Assembly: GCF_000384295.1 (NCBI RefSeq)
Contig: NZ_KB913037.1
Span: 8,817,508-8,881,507, forward strand
Source of the DNA: Amycolatopsis balhimycina FH 1894
Lineage (GTDB): Bacteria > Actinomycetota > Actinomycetes > Mycobacteriales > Pseudonocardiaceae
Direction: 5' to 3'
DNA: 64,000 bases
Numbering within the stretch: the first letter of the stretch is position 1; the number at the start of each line of letters is the position of its first letter. Position numbers and translations under genes: made by a program. The notes under the pieces are model-generated. The model was not told the DNA's origin and did not search any database. It saw only the letters and a program-made list of their open reading frames with translations. This document shows positions 8,877 to 17,603 of the stretch, in pieces.

Positions 8877-9345
8877 GCGTCGGTCAACTACCCGACCGAG
8901 CGCGCCAGCGTTCAGATCCCCGCCGAGCTCAGCAACGAGGTGCTGGTCGAGCGCATCCGTAAGGCAGGGTACGGCGCCCGCGTCCGCGGCGAGAACGACG
9001 AAGACCTCACCCTGGCCCGGTGCGCGGCCTGCGTCGCAGGCTGACCGTCGCCGCCGTCCTTGGCCGTGCCGCTAGGCAACCTGTCGATCACTTTGGCGCT
9101 GGTCCCGTCGCTACGGTTCCCGGGCTGGCAGCTGCTGTGCTTCGCGCGCTGGCGGTCCCGGTGGTGTTCTGGGCAGCGCTGTTGTTCCACCGTGCGGCAC
9201 TGCGGAACCTGCGGCACCGATCGTCAAGCATGGACACCCTGGTCTCGCTCGGAGTGCTGGCGTCCTTCGCCTGGTCGGCTTGGGCGACGCTGTTCGGCGG
9301 CCACGAATCGGGTTACTGGGTCGCGTCCGCGCCGACCGCGGTCGG
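8877..9345 (+). pseudogene. Fragment of copper-type P1B ATPase (copA-like)
   Basis: Frame-shifted pieces of one protein are collinear. SVNYPTERASVQIPAELSNE is the end of a heavy-metal-associated domain, followed by RRRLTVAAVL, PLGNLSITLALVPSLRFPGW, and then FHRAALRNLRHRSSSMDTLV and GVLASFAWSAW. These are the linker and first transmembrane helices of actinobacterial CopA. At least three frame changes are needed, and the phosphorylation and ATP-binding domains are absent, so the gene is dead. The original start and metal-binding CxxC are missing. Confidence 0.7.
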
Positions 9346-9439
9346 CGCGGACGCGATCGACCTCGACGTCGCCGCCGCCGTGGTGGCGGCAGCTCGGGCG
9401 GAACTGCCCGAGCTGCCGGCGATCGAGGTGTCCACGGGC

Positions 9440-9665
9440 GTTGATCGTCCTCTCGGACGAGGTCACCGAGCACATCGACGCCGCGCACGACGTGACGACG
9501 ACGCCGTCGGGGACCAGCAGCAGGGACCGCCTGCGCGGCGATGGCCGCGCCGAACAGCTCGCGCCGGCCGCGCCAGTCGCCGGGTACCGGTGGCGGGATG
9601 GCCTTCATCGCCTCGTAGACCGGGGCCAGGGCGGCCGCGATCTCGACGTCCAGGGCAACGGTCAC
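9440..9665 (-). pseudogene. N-terminal fragment of an alpha/beta-hydrolase
   Basis: From ATG 9665 the minus strand reads MTVALDVEIAAALAPVYEAM, then PVPGDWRGRRELFGAAIAA, which is the typical N-terminal segment of actinobacterial hormone-sensitive-lipase-like alpha/beta-hydrolases. Beyond about 9500 the frame loses family character, and no HGG or GxSxG motif follows. Taken as a truncated remnant in the metal-gene graveyard. Confidence 0.45.
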
Positions 9666-9740
9666 TCGCCTCTCGTCGTGCGGGGGCGCGCCGGGCGGAT
9701 GTCCCGGCTGGTCGGCACGGACGAGCGAGCCGGCTGAGTC

Positions 9741-10057
9741 TCACGCCCCGGCGGCGGTGATGACCGCGTCGGTGGCGAAACCGAGGAACAGACCGAAGAA
9801 CAGGCCCCAGGTGGTGATGGTCTTGAGGTTGGCCTTGCGGGCCACCGAGGCAGTTCGATCACGACGTACAGGATCGAGCCGGCGGCCAGGCCGAGGAAGG
9901 CGATCGAGACGGTGTCGTCGACGAAGGCCTGCCCGACGAGGGTGCCCAGCAAGGTGGGGCCGCCGCCGATGAGGCCGAGCAGCGCGAGGTAGCCCTAGGA
10001 CGGGCGGCTGCCAGTGAGTGGGGCGACGATGCCGAAGCCCTCGGTGGCGTTGTGCAG
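9741..10057 (-). pseudogene. Degenerate ZIP-family metal transporter (second copy)
   Basis: The nucleotide sequence aligns base by base with the C-terminal third of the intact ZIP gene at 27498-28322. Defects are visible: a one-base deletion near 9848 breaks the frame after VVIEL, and a Trp codon (TGG in the intact copy, in PSWGYLAL) is TAG at about 9997. The N-terminal two thirds is missing, its place taken by the response-regulator gene that ends at 10081. This is a decayed paralogue. Confidence 0.8.
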
Positions 10058-10080
10058 AAAGGGCGCTGAAGCCTGATCCG

Positions 10081-10764
10081 TTACGGCGTGCCGAGGGCGG
10101 AGGTGTAGTGGTGCACCGGTCGTCCTGCGCGGCCGTATTCGAGGTGGAGCTGAATCGCTCCTCGCCGGTGTAGTTCGGTGAGGTACCGCTGTGCCGTCGG
10201 CCGGCTCACGCCCAGCTGTGCGGCGAGGGCGCTCGCCCCGATCGGGCGCGGTGAGGAGCGGATGGTGTCGAGGATCTTCCGCATGGTCGGGGGCAGTGGT
10301 GGCGTCGTCGCCGGTTTGGTGGCGGGGCCCCGGAGCAGGTTATACAGCGCGTCGACGGTGGCCTGGTCGGCGTCGCCGCTGCCGCTGGTCTGCTGGCGCC
10401 AGCGCCGGTAGGCGTCGAGCTGGTCGCGCAGCTGGGGGAACCCGAACGGCTTGACCAGGTAATAGACCGCGCCGAGGTGCATCGCGGTGCGCACGGTGTC
10501 CAGGTCGCGGGCCGCGGTGATGACGATGCAGTCCGGGCCGGTGCCGTCGGCGGAATTGAGCCCGCGCAGGATCGCCAGGCCGTCCTCGTCGGGCAGGTAG
10601 ATGTCGAGCAGCAGCAGCTCCGGCCGCAGCTGGGCGACCGCCTGGCGGGCTTCGGCCGCGGTGTGTGCCTGCCCGACGCAGGTGAAGCCGGGGACCCGGT
10701 CGATGCCGGCCGCGTGGATCTTCGCCACGCGGTAGTCGTCGTCCACGACGAGTGTCCTGATCAT
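10081..10764 (-). CDS. CitB/DcuR-type response regulator
   Basis: 227 residues. The receiver domain occupies ~1-120, with acidic DDD near the N-terminus, phospho-acceptor Asp in LLLLDIYLPDEDG (~54) and the conserved Lys in YLVKPFG (~105). The C-terminal ~60 residues hold a helix-turn-helix (GASALAAQLGVSRPTAQRYL). This is the organisation of CitB/DpiA/DctR regulators. It overlaps the sensor kinase gene by four bases (ATGA at 10761-10764) and so forms one operon with it. Confidence 0.85.
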   Translation of the reverse strand: MIRTLVVDDDYRVAKIHAAGIDRVPGFTCVGQAHTAAEARQAVAQLRPELLLLDIYLPDEDGLAILRGLNSADGTGPDCIVITAARDLDTVRTAMHLGAVYYLVKPFGFPQLRDQLDAYRRWRQQTSGSGDADQATVDALYNLLRGPATKPATTPPLPPTMRKILDTIRSSPRPIGASALAAQLGVSRPTAQRYLTELHRRGAIQLHLEYGRAGRPVHHYTSALGTP

Positions 10765-12380
10765 CGGGTCACCCCCGGGGTGGCGGGCTCGAGCGCGCGT
10801 GGCGCGCCGGGTTCGGGTTTGGGCAGGTGGACCTCGAAGCGTCCGCCCGGGCCGGGGGTGACGTCAATGACGCCGCCCGCCCGGCGCACCAGCCGGTGCA
10901 CCAGCGCGAGCCCGAGTCCGCGGGGCATCCCGCCGCGCGCGGTCTTCGTGGAGTACCCGTCGACGAAGATTTCGCGTAGTGCGTCGTGGGGGATGCCGGG
11001 CCCGGTGTCGGTCACGACGATGTGGATGTCCTCGCCCGCGTCGGACACGTGGACGGTCACTGCGCGTGGCTCTGGGCCGCCGGCGGTGGCCTCGACGGCG
11101 TTGTCGATCAGGTTGCCCAGCACGGTGAGCAGCGTCTGTGCCTCGGTGGCCGGGTGGTCGAGGTGCGAGTCGGGGGTCACAGTGAGCCGGACGTCGCGCT
11201 CGGCGGCGATCGTGACCTTCGCCAGCATCAGTGCGGCGAGCTCGGCCGGCGCGATCCGCGCGCGAAGGTCGTTGGCCTGCGCCAGGGACGCGGCGGAGAT
11301 CTCCGCGAGGAACCGGTTCGCCTCCTCGAGCTCGCCGAGGCCGAGCAGGCCGGACAGGATGTGCAGCCGGTTGTTGAACTCGTGTTCCTGGGCCCGCAGT
11401 GCCGTGGTCAGCCCGGTCAGCGCGTGCAGCTCGCGGACGAGGCCTTCGAGCTCAGTGTGGTCGCGCAAGGTGATCACATGTCCGGCGTGGCGCCCGGCCA
11501 GCACGACCGGCATCCGGTTCACCAACAGCAGGTACTCGTCGGTGAGTACGACGTCATCGGCGCCGGAGGTCCGGCCGGCCAGCACGTCGCGGGCGCGGCC
11601 GGGTGGGAGCAGATCGGCGACCGGCTGGCCCTGGGCGGCGGCGGAGATCCCCAGCAGCCGGCGTGCCTCGTCGTTGATCACGCTCACCCCGCCGCCGGCG
11701 TCGACGCCGATCACGCCTTCCCGGATGCCGTGCAGCATCGCCTCCCGCTCCTGCAGCAGCGTCGCGATCTCCGCGAGCTCCAGGCCAAAGGTCGCGCGTT
11801 TGAGGCTGCGGGCCAGCAGCCAGGACGCGATGACGCCGATGGCCAGGGCGACGGCCGAGTAGAGGACGACGTCGGAAGTCTGCTGCACGAGCTGGCTGGT
11901 GACCTGCTCCTCGCAGATCCCGACGGAGACCTGGCCGACGATGGTGCCGTCAGCTCCGCGCAGGGGCGCTTTCCCGTTGGCGGATCGGCACAGGCTGCCG
12001 TTGTCGATGCCGACGTGGCCCTGGCCGTCCAGCGCCGCGACCGGCTCTTCAAGGCGCTGTCCGATGAGGGACAGGTTCGGGTGCGAGAAGCGGATCCCCG
12101 AGCGGTCGGTCACGACGACGTAAGCCGCGGCGGTGCTGTGGCGGACCTGTTCGGCGATCGCCTGGATCGCATGCCCGGGGTCGCCCTCCGCCAGTGCGTC
12201 ACGAACCGGCTGCATCTGCGCGACGGTCGCGGCGATGCCCAACGCGCGCTGTTCGTACTGCCGGTCCAGGGTGTCGCCCGTCATCTTGACGTAGAGCAGT
12301 GCTCCCGCGGACACGGTCACGACGAGGATGCCCAGCACGGCGAGCAGGATCTGTGACGCCAGGGGCCGTGTGCGCCGCAT
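10761..12380 (-). CDS. CitA/DcuS-type sensor histidine kinase
   Basis: 539 residues. Helix 1 (~8-30), an extracytoplasmic sensor domain (~31-170) of the small-Cache type used by CitA/DcuS, helix 2 (~172-192), and a PAS-like domain (~205-310) are followed by a DHp region with HEFNNRLHILSGLL and an HATPase domain with LGNLIDNAVEA and GLALVHRLVRRAGG. Relatives bind di- or tricarboxylates in the periplasmic domain. It is divergent from the ABC importer at 12612-15380, whose transcription it probably controls. Confidence 0.85.
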   Translation of the reverse strand: MRRTRPLASQILLAVLGILVVTVSAGALLYVKMTGDTLDRQYEQRALGIAATVAQMQPVRDALAEGDPGHAIQAIAEQVRHSTAAAYVVVTDRSGIRFSHPNLSLIGQRLEEPVAALDGQGHVGIDNGSLCRSANGKAPLRGADGTIVGQVSVGICEEQVTSQLVQQTSDVVLYSAVALAIGVIASWLLARSLKRATFGLELAEIATLLQEREAMLHGIREGVIGVDAGGGVSVINDEARRLLGISAAAQGQPVADLLPPGRARDVLAGRTSGADDVVLTDEYLLLVNRMPVVLAGRHAGHVITLRDHTELEGLVRELHALTGLTTALRAQEHEFNNRLHILSGLLGLGELEEANRFLAEISAASLAQANDLRARIAPAELAALMLAKVTIAAERDVRLTVTPDSHLDHPATEAQTLLTVLGNLIDNAVEATAGGPEPRAVTVHVSDAGEDIHIVVTDTGPGIPHDALREIFVDGYSTKTARGGMPRGLGLALVHRLVRRAGGVIDVTPGPGGRFEVHLPKPEPGAPRALEPATPGVTR

Positions 12381-12611
12381 GGCCGCTCCGCTCTGCCGCT
12401 GGTCGTAGGGGCGCTTCGCATGACACCACGCGATCCCCGCGGTGCCAAGCTTGCGCAGCCGAAAGCTCCCGATCGTCCGGATCGGTGTGAACTAAACGAG
12501 CTAAAACCCGGTAAACGCACACCACCGCCGGTAATGCGCACAACGTTTTGCCGTGCCTGCCGCCGTTTTAGCGTCCTGCTCCGACGACGGCCGGAACGGA
12601 AGGAACTCATC
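12381..12611. promoter_or_regulatory. Divergent promoter region between CitAB-type system and ABC importer
   Basis: A 230-bp gap separates oppositely oriented operons. It contains a locally A-rich stretch (ACTAAACGAGCTAAAACC near 12490) and AAGGAA just before the GTG at 12612. No perfect palindrome stands out. By arrangement it should hold the binding site of the adjacent response regulator. Confidence 0.4.
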
Positions 12612-13448
12612 GTGCATGCAGCGAAGCCGGGGGACACGGCGATCGAACTGTCGGGGGTGACCAAGCAGTTCACCACCGACCGCGGGACGCCCTATACGGC
12701 GTTGCGAGACCTCGACCTCCGGGTCGCGCCCGGCGAGTTCTGCGCCATCGTCGGCCCGACCGGGTGCGGCAAGTCCACCACGCTGACCCTGGTGTCCGGT
12801 TTGGAGCGACCGTCGGCCGGCTCGGTCACGGTGCACGGCCGGCGGGTCGCCGGCATCACCCCCGGCGTCGGCTTCATGTTCCAGACCGACGCGATCCTGC
12901 CGTGGAAGACCGTGCTGGACAACGTGTCCGCCGGCCCCCGGTTCCGTGGTGTGGCCAAGCGGGTCGCGCTGGCCGACGCCCGCGACTGGATCCGCCGCGT
13001 CGGGCTGGCCGGGTTCGAGGACCGCTACCCGCACCAGCTCTCCGGCGGGATGCGCAAGCGGGTCGCGCTCGCGCAGAACCTCATCAACGAACCGGAGATC
13101 CTGCTGATGGACGAGCCATTCTCCGCCCTCGACGTGCAGACACGGGCGAAGATGTCCGACGAGCTGCTGTCCCTGTGGGACCTGACCCGGCCGGCCGTGG
13201 TGTTCGTGACCCACGACCTCGAGGAGGCCATCGCGCTCGCGGACACCGTGGTGGTGCTCACCGCGGGCCCCGCGGCCACGGTCAAGGCCCGCTTCCCCAT
13301 CGACCTGCCCCGGCCGCGCGTGGTTCAGGAGATCCGGTTCGAACGGCGCTTCGCCGATCTCTACCACCAGATCTGGGAGGCACTGCGCGCCGAAGTGGAC
13401 GCCGCCTACTCCCAGAGCACCAGCCTCGGCGAGAAGGAGGCATCGTGA
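12612..13448 (+). CDS. ABC importer ATPase, SsuB/TauB/NrtD family
   Basis: 278 residues from GTG 12612 (RBS AAGGAA). Walker A is GPTGCGKST (~54-62), the signature motif is LSGGMRKRVALAQ, Walker B is ILLMDEPF, and the H-loop is VFVTHDLEEA. It energises uptake with the permease and lipoprotein that follow. Its stop overlaps the permease ATG (TGATG), so the three genes form one operon. The substrate class in this family includes sulfonates, nitrate, taurine and pyrimidine precursors and cannot be fixed from sequence. Confidence 0.88.
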   Translation: MHAAKPGDTAIELSGVTKQFTTDRGTPYTALRDLDLRVAPGEFCAIVGPTGCGKSTTLTLVSGLERPSAGSVTVHGRRVAGITPGVGFMFQTDAILPWKTVLDNVSAGPRFRGVAKRVALADARDWIRRVGLAGFEDRYPHQLSGGMRKRVALAQNLINEPEILLMDEPFSALDVQTRAKMSDELLSLWDLTRPAVVFVTHDLEEAIALADTVVVLTAGPAATVKARFPIDLPRPRVVQEIRFERRFADLYHQIWEALRAEVDAAYSQSTSLGEKEAS

Positions 13449-14317
13449 TGAGCGCACCCACCGAACTACCGGTCAGCGGCGCTCCGCCGGTGGCCGACGT
13501 GGAAGGGGCACATCGAGCGCGCCGCCGCCGGCGGCAGGCCCTGGTGCACCTGACCCAGGCCGCCGTGCTGGTCGTCGTGCTCGGCGGCTGGCAGCTGCTC
13601 GTCCAGGGCGACCAGCGCGGCATCATCCTTTACGGCGTCCCGTCGGGCATCGTGGACCGGCTGAAGACCTGGATCACCGAAGGCACCGCGATCGGCTCGC
13701 TCGGTGATCAGATCCTGACGACCCTGCAGGAAGCGTTGATCGGTTTCGCGATCGGGACGGCACTGGGCATCGTGTGCGGCATCGCGCTGGGTCGGATCCG
13801 GTTCCTCGCCGACGTTTTCGGCCCGTTCATCAAAGTGCTCAACGCGATCCCGCGGATCGTGCTGGGGTCGGTGTTCGTGCTCGCCTTCGGGCTCGGGCTG
13901 GAGTCGAAGATCCTGCTGGTCATCGTGCTGGTGTTCTTCGGCGTGTTCTTCAACGCCTTCCAGGGCACCCGCGAGGTGGACCGCAACTTCGTCGCCAACG
14001 CCAGCATCCTCGGTGCGTCCCGCTGGCAGGTCACCCGGCAGGTCGTGCTGCCCTCGGCGTTCACCTGGATCATCGCGAGCCTGCACGTCAGCTTCGGCTT
14101 CGCGCTGATCGGCGCGATCGTCGGTGAGTTCCTCGGCGGCTACGCCGGGCTCGGCGTGCTGATCAAGAACGCCCAGGGCACCTTCGACGCCAACGGCGTG
14201 TGGGCGGCCATGGTGATCATGGGCATCGTCGCCCTGCTCGCGGAATGGCTCATCACCCGGCTCGAACATCGCCTCCTGCGGTGGCGCCCCGCGCAACTCG
14301 CCGGCCCCGAACTCTGA
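13448..14317 (+). CDS. ABC importer permease, SsuC/TauC family
   Basis: 289 residues with about six membrane helices. The EAA loop (EVDRNFVANASILGASRWQV) is in the expected place before the last helices and matches binding-protein-dependent transport permeases of the SsuC type. The ATG overlaps the ATPase stop. The extended N-terminus is hydrophilic and Arg-rich (HRARRRRRQ) before helix 1. Confidence 0.88.
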   Translation: MSAPTELPVSGAPPVADVEGAHRARRRRRQALVHLTQAAVLVVVLGGWQLLVQGDQRGIILYGVPSGIVDRLKTWITEGTAIGSLGDQILTTLQEALIGFAIGTALGIVCGIALGRIRFLADVFGPFIKVLNAIPRIVLGSVFVLAFGLGLESKILLVIVLVFFGVFFNAFQGTREVDRNFVANASILGASRWQVTRQVVLPSAFTWIIASLHVSFGFALIGAIVGEFLGGYAGLGVLIKNAQGTFDANGVWAAMVIMGIVALLAEWLITRLEHRLLRWRPAQLAGPEL

Positions 14318-14339
14318 CAACGATCAAAGGAGATCCTCC

Positions 14340-15380
14340 GTGTCCAAGAAGACGTGGGCCGCGCTGGCGGCCATCGCCGCGATCAGCCTGTCCGGGTGCG
14401 CGTCCACCGCCACGCAGAACGCCGGAACCAGCAGCTCCGGCGGCAGCGGTACCAAGGTGAGCATCATGGTCGGCGGCCTGAACAAGCAGATCTACCTGCC
14501 CTTCATGCTCGCCCAACGGCTCGGCTACTACCAGCAGCAGGGGCTCAACGTCACGCTGCAGGACGAAGGTGCCGGCGTCGACGCCACCACGAACATGGTG
14601 GCCGGCAAGGTCGACGGCGTCGGCGGCTTCTACGACCACACCATCGCCATGCAGGGCCTCGGGCAGCAGATGGAGTCCGTGGTGTCGATGCTGACCACCC
14701 CCGGCGAGGTCGAGCTCTGCCGCAACGAGGTGAAGGACAAGATCAAGTCCCCGGCCGACTGGGCCGGGAAGAACCTCGGCGTCACCGACATCGGGTCCTC
14801 CACCGACTTCCTCACCCAGTACCTGGCGCAGAAGAACGGCGTCGACCCGGCGGGCATCCACCGCATCGGGGTGCAGTCCGGCTCGACCCTGATCGGCGCG
14901 ATGCAGCACGGTAACGTCGACTGCGCGATGACGACCGAGCCGACGGTGTCCACCCTGATGGCGACCGGCACGGCCTACATCCTGCTCGACATGCGCACCG
15001 CGGACGGGACGGCCAAGCAACTCGGCGGCGAGTACCCGGCGACGTCGCTGTACATGACCACGGACTACGTGTCGAAGCACCCCGAAACCGTCCAGAAGCT
15101 GGTCAACGCCTACGTCGAGACCCTGAAGTGGATCCAGACCCACACCGGCGCCGACGTGGCCGCCACGATGCCGGCGGACTACTACGCCGGCTCGGGCAAG
15201 GACGCCTACATCAAGGCCTTCGACAACGAGAAGGGCATCTACAACCCGACCGGCATCATGCCGCCGACCGGGCCGCCCACCAACCTCAAGGTGCTGCAGG
15301 CGTTCAACCCCGACGTCAAGGGCAAGGCCATCGATCTCACCAAGACCTACACCAACCAGTTCGTCCAAGCGAGCAAGTAG
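14340..15380 (+). CDS. ABC importer substrate-binding lipoprotein (NMT1/SsuA-like)
   Basis: 346 residues from GTG 14340, with AAGGAG ten bases upstream. The N-terminus is a lipoprotein signal with lipobox LSGCA; the acylated Cys is at ~20. The mature domain reads like NMT1/THI5-SsuA binding proteins (YLPFMLAQRLGYYQQQGLNV). It is the extracytoplasmic partner of the two preceding genes. A strong hairpin closes the operon at 15392-15422. Confidence 0.87.
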   Translation: MSKKTWAALAAIAAISLSGCASTATQNAGTSSSGGSGTKVSIMVGGLNKQIYLPFMLAQRLGYYQQQGLNVTLQDEGAGVDATTNMVAGKVDGVGGFYDHTIAMQGLGQQMESVVSMLTTPGEVELCRNEVKDKIKSPADWAGKNLGVTDIGSSTDFLTQYLAQKNGVDPAGIHRIGVQSGSTLIGAMQHGNVDCAMTTEPTVSTLMATGTAYILLDMRTADGTAKQLGGEYPATSLYMTTDYVSKHPETVQKLVNAYVETLKWIQTHTGADVAATMPADYYAGSGKDAYIKAFDNEKGIYNPTGIMPPTGPPTNLKVLQAFNPDVKGKAIDLTKTYTNQFVQASK

Positions 15381-15391
15381 GCCCCGGCGCA

Positions 15392-15422
15392 CCGGTCGGC
15401 GTCCGATGTGGACGCCAACCGG
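15392..15422 (+). terminator. Hairpin after the ABC importer operon
   Basis: CCGGT-C-GGCGTCC pairs with GGACGCC-A-ACCGG around a five-base loop; there is one C/A mismatch in a 13-position stem. There is no T-tract, as is usual for GC-rich actinomycete terminators. Confidence 0.65.
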
Positions 15423-15562
15423 ACGCGCGTCGAAAGGTTAACCCACGGTTTCCCCTGGCAAACTCTCCGTGCGAAAAATCCGGCATACTCGGCAAATGGC
15501 GGATTGCGGAAACGGTCGAGGTCGCCGATGCGCCGATTCGGTCGTGTGTCAAGATTTCCGCC

Positions 15563-16357
15563 ATGACAACTGGTCAGATCCGGCTCGGCGATTCCCGGAC
15601 GGCTCCGCGCCGTATGGCCGTCAAGGTTCCCGAAGTGACGATGTACTTTTGGGTCGTCAAGGTCCTGACGACCGGCATGGGGGAGACCACGTCGGACTTC
15701 CTGGCCCATCTGATGGATCCGGTGATCGCGGTCGGCTTGGCCGGATGCGCACTCGGGATCGTGTTGGCTGTGCAGTTCCGGACCCGGTCCTACGTCCCGT
15801 GGCTGTATTGGGCGGCTGTGGTGTTGGTGAGTGTTTTCGGCACGATGGCAGCCGATGTCCTGCATGTCGGTTTCGGTATTCCGTACGCCGTGTCGACTGT
15901 ATTCTTCGCCGTCGCGCTGGCTGCGGTTTTCGGGCTTTGGTACGCGACCGAGAAGACGCTGGTGATCCACAGCATCACCACATTCCGCCGGGAACTGTTC
16001 TACTGGCTCGCGGTCGTCACCACCTTCGCGCTCGGCACCGCCGCGGGAGACCTGACGGCGACGACCCTGCACCTCGGATATCTCGGGTCGGGAGTGGCCT
16101 TCGCAGTGCTGATCGCGCTGCCGCCGCTGGCTCGCCGGTGGCTCGGCCTCAACGCCGTCTTTGCCTTCTGGGTCGCCTACGTCCTCACCCGCCCACTAGG
16201 CGCGTCGTTCGCGGACTGGATGGGCGTGTCCACCGGACGCGGTGGACTGGACCTCGGCACGGGACCGGTCAGCCTCGCCCTGCTGGTGGCGATTCTCGCG
16301 CTCGTCGGGTATCTCTCGATCACCCGCAAGGACGTCCCGCGGACCGACGACGTGTGA
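15563..16357 (+). CDS. COG4705-like integral membrane protein (copy 1)
   Basis: 264 residues from ATG 15563; no strong RBS is seen, and ATG 15614 (MAVKVPEVTM) is an alternative. About seven to eight helices. The protein is collinear with the N-terminal domain of 21943-23166: KVPEVTMYFWVVKVLTTGMGE against KVPEITVYFWIVKVLCTTVGE, and the shared ATEKTLVIHSI and YVLTRPLGASFADW blocks. The family is conserved in actinobacteria and proteobacteria and has no established function. Confidence 0.75.
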   Translation: MTTGQIRLGDSRTAPRRMAVKVPEVTMYFWVVKVLTTGMGETTSDFLAHLMDPVIAVGLAGCALGIVLAVQFRTRSYVPWLYWAAVVLVSVFGTMAADVLHVGFGIPYAVSTVFFAVALAAVFGLWYATEKTLVIHSITTFRRELFYWLAVVTTFALGTAAGDLTATTLHLGYLGSGVAFAVLIALPPLARRWLGLNAVFAFWVAYVLTRPLGASFADWMGVSTGRGGLDLGTGPVSLALLVAILALVGYLSITRKDVPRTDDV

Positions 16358-16797
16358 AACCTCAGAGACAGGTCGGGAAAGCCCCAATGGCACAGCGTTC
16401 CCGTTGCCCGAGACGTGGGTCACGTGGGCGCCGGCGCGCGTCTAGGTCGAGCAGCACCGTCGCCCTCGGTGAGATCGGCGCGGATCAGCGCCACAGGCGG
16501 CTCGGCCCGATCGACGGCGACATTCACCTCGAGCGGGGCCTGGCCGAAGTGTTGGCGTGCTCAGCAAAATCGCGGCGTCACCCATCACCTGGATCACCGG
16601 CGGAAAAGCGCTGTTTGAAGGAGGCGGATTGTCGCGGTGCGCCGACGCTCCCGCCGCCGTGCCCACAGAGTGCTGGTCCCATAGAACCGCAGTCGGTGGG
16701 TAAGCGTTACGGGATCCTCTACGTGGCCAGAGCCGAGGACGAAGCCACCACAGTCATAGTCATCGGTCAGGACCATGGAGCCGTACCGTTGGGCGGT
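16358..16797. other. 440-bp gap with only a decayed coding-like stretch
   Basis: No gene with start and RBS is found. On the minus strand (about 16425-16560) one frame reads FGQAPLEVNVAVDRAEPPVA then LIRADLTEGD, with good codon bias but no start, suggesting the tail of a lost gene. Nothing else is recognisable. Confidence 0.35.
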
Positions 16798-17202
16798 TCA
16801 CGACTGGATCGGCTTGATGGCCTTGGCGATCATGCCGCCCGCCAGGCCTGCTCCTGCGCCGATGGCCGCCGTGAGCAGCGCCGAGAACGCCGCTAGTCCC
16901 AACCACTGCAGCGCGACCAGCCACGTCGCGTTGATGAGTTTGTAGAGCGCTGTCAGCAGGAACACCACGACGTGGCCAGTCAGCGCGGTCACCGCGCCGG
17001 TCGTCACGGCCGACGCGAGGCCACCGCGCCGTCCGGCCAGGAACGCCGCCCCGATGTAGCACGGGACGAACAGCACGACAACGATCATCGGGACCGGTGC
17101 GTCCCAGTGCCGCATCGGATACGCCGACACCGACATCAGGAACCCGCACAGCAGTCCGTACGGGTAGATCGCACGAGACCACTCACCCGGCAGGGATTTC
17201 AT
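16798..17202 (-). CDS. Small integral membrane protein, unknown function
   Basis: 134 residues from ATG 17202, beginning MKSLPGEWSRAIYPYGLLCG. A longer frame to 17268 has no membrane or signal character in its extra 22 residues and no better RBS. About four hydrophobic helices are visible (PMIVVVLFVPCYIGAAFLAG; VTALTGHVVVFLLTALYKL; WLGLAAFSALLTAAIGAGAG). The family is not recognised. It stands alone between the COG4705-like gene and the TIGR04222 gene. Confidence 0.6.
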   Translation of the reverse strand: MKSLPGEWSRAIYPYGLLCGFLMSVSAYPMRHWDAPVPMIVVVLFVPCYIGAAFLAGRRGGLASAVTTGAVTALTGHVVVFLLTALYKLINATWLVALQWLGLAAFSALLTAAIGAGAGLAGGMIAKAIKPIQS

Positions 17203-17268
17203 AGTCAGCAAGTCGCAGGAGTGAAGCGTTCCGTTACCCCCTGTCCAGGCGCCGGCTGAGCTGGTCAT

Positions 17269-17603
17269 ACTCGGTGTCGAGCTTGCCGATGCGTTGCCGA
17301 CCTGGCCCCCCTCCAGCAGACAGGCTGTCCGTCGGCACAGTCCACGGCGTCATCTCTGAATAGCGCGCCACCAACGGCTGATCACTGCTGGTCGGCCACA
17401 TCGCCCGATTTCGGCGAGTGACCTCGCGGAGAAGATGGTCAGTTCGGTCTCGTCTCGACCGATCGGCGGTACTGCATCAACTCGATTCGCTAGCAACTCG
17501 CTTTCGCTGAACCTGGTACTCGAGTCCTAAATCCTCCTCAAGGGAGCAACCTGCCACTCGTCCTCGAACGTGGTCTCCGCACACGGACGAGGAGGGCGGA
17601 GTC
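17269..17603. other. 335-bp non-coding region
   Basis: No supported gene, repeat or hairpin was found. It contains the upstream regions of the two divergent membrane-protein genes. Confidence 0.4.

Noticed and set aside
9111..9665. Full-length 184-residue minus-strand protein
   Set aside because: Only the first ~55 residues look like a hydrolase; the remainder is antisense to the copper-ATPase remnant.
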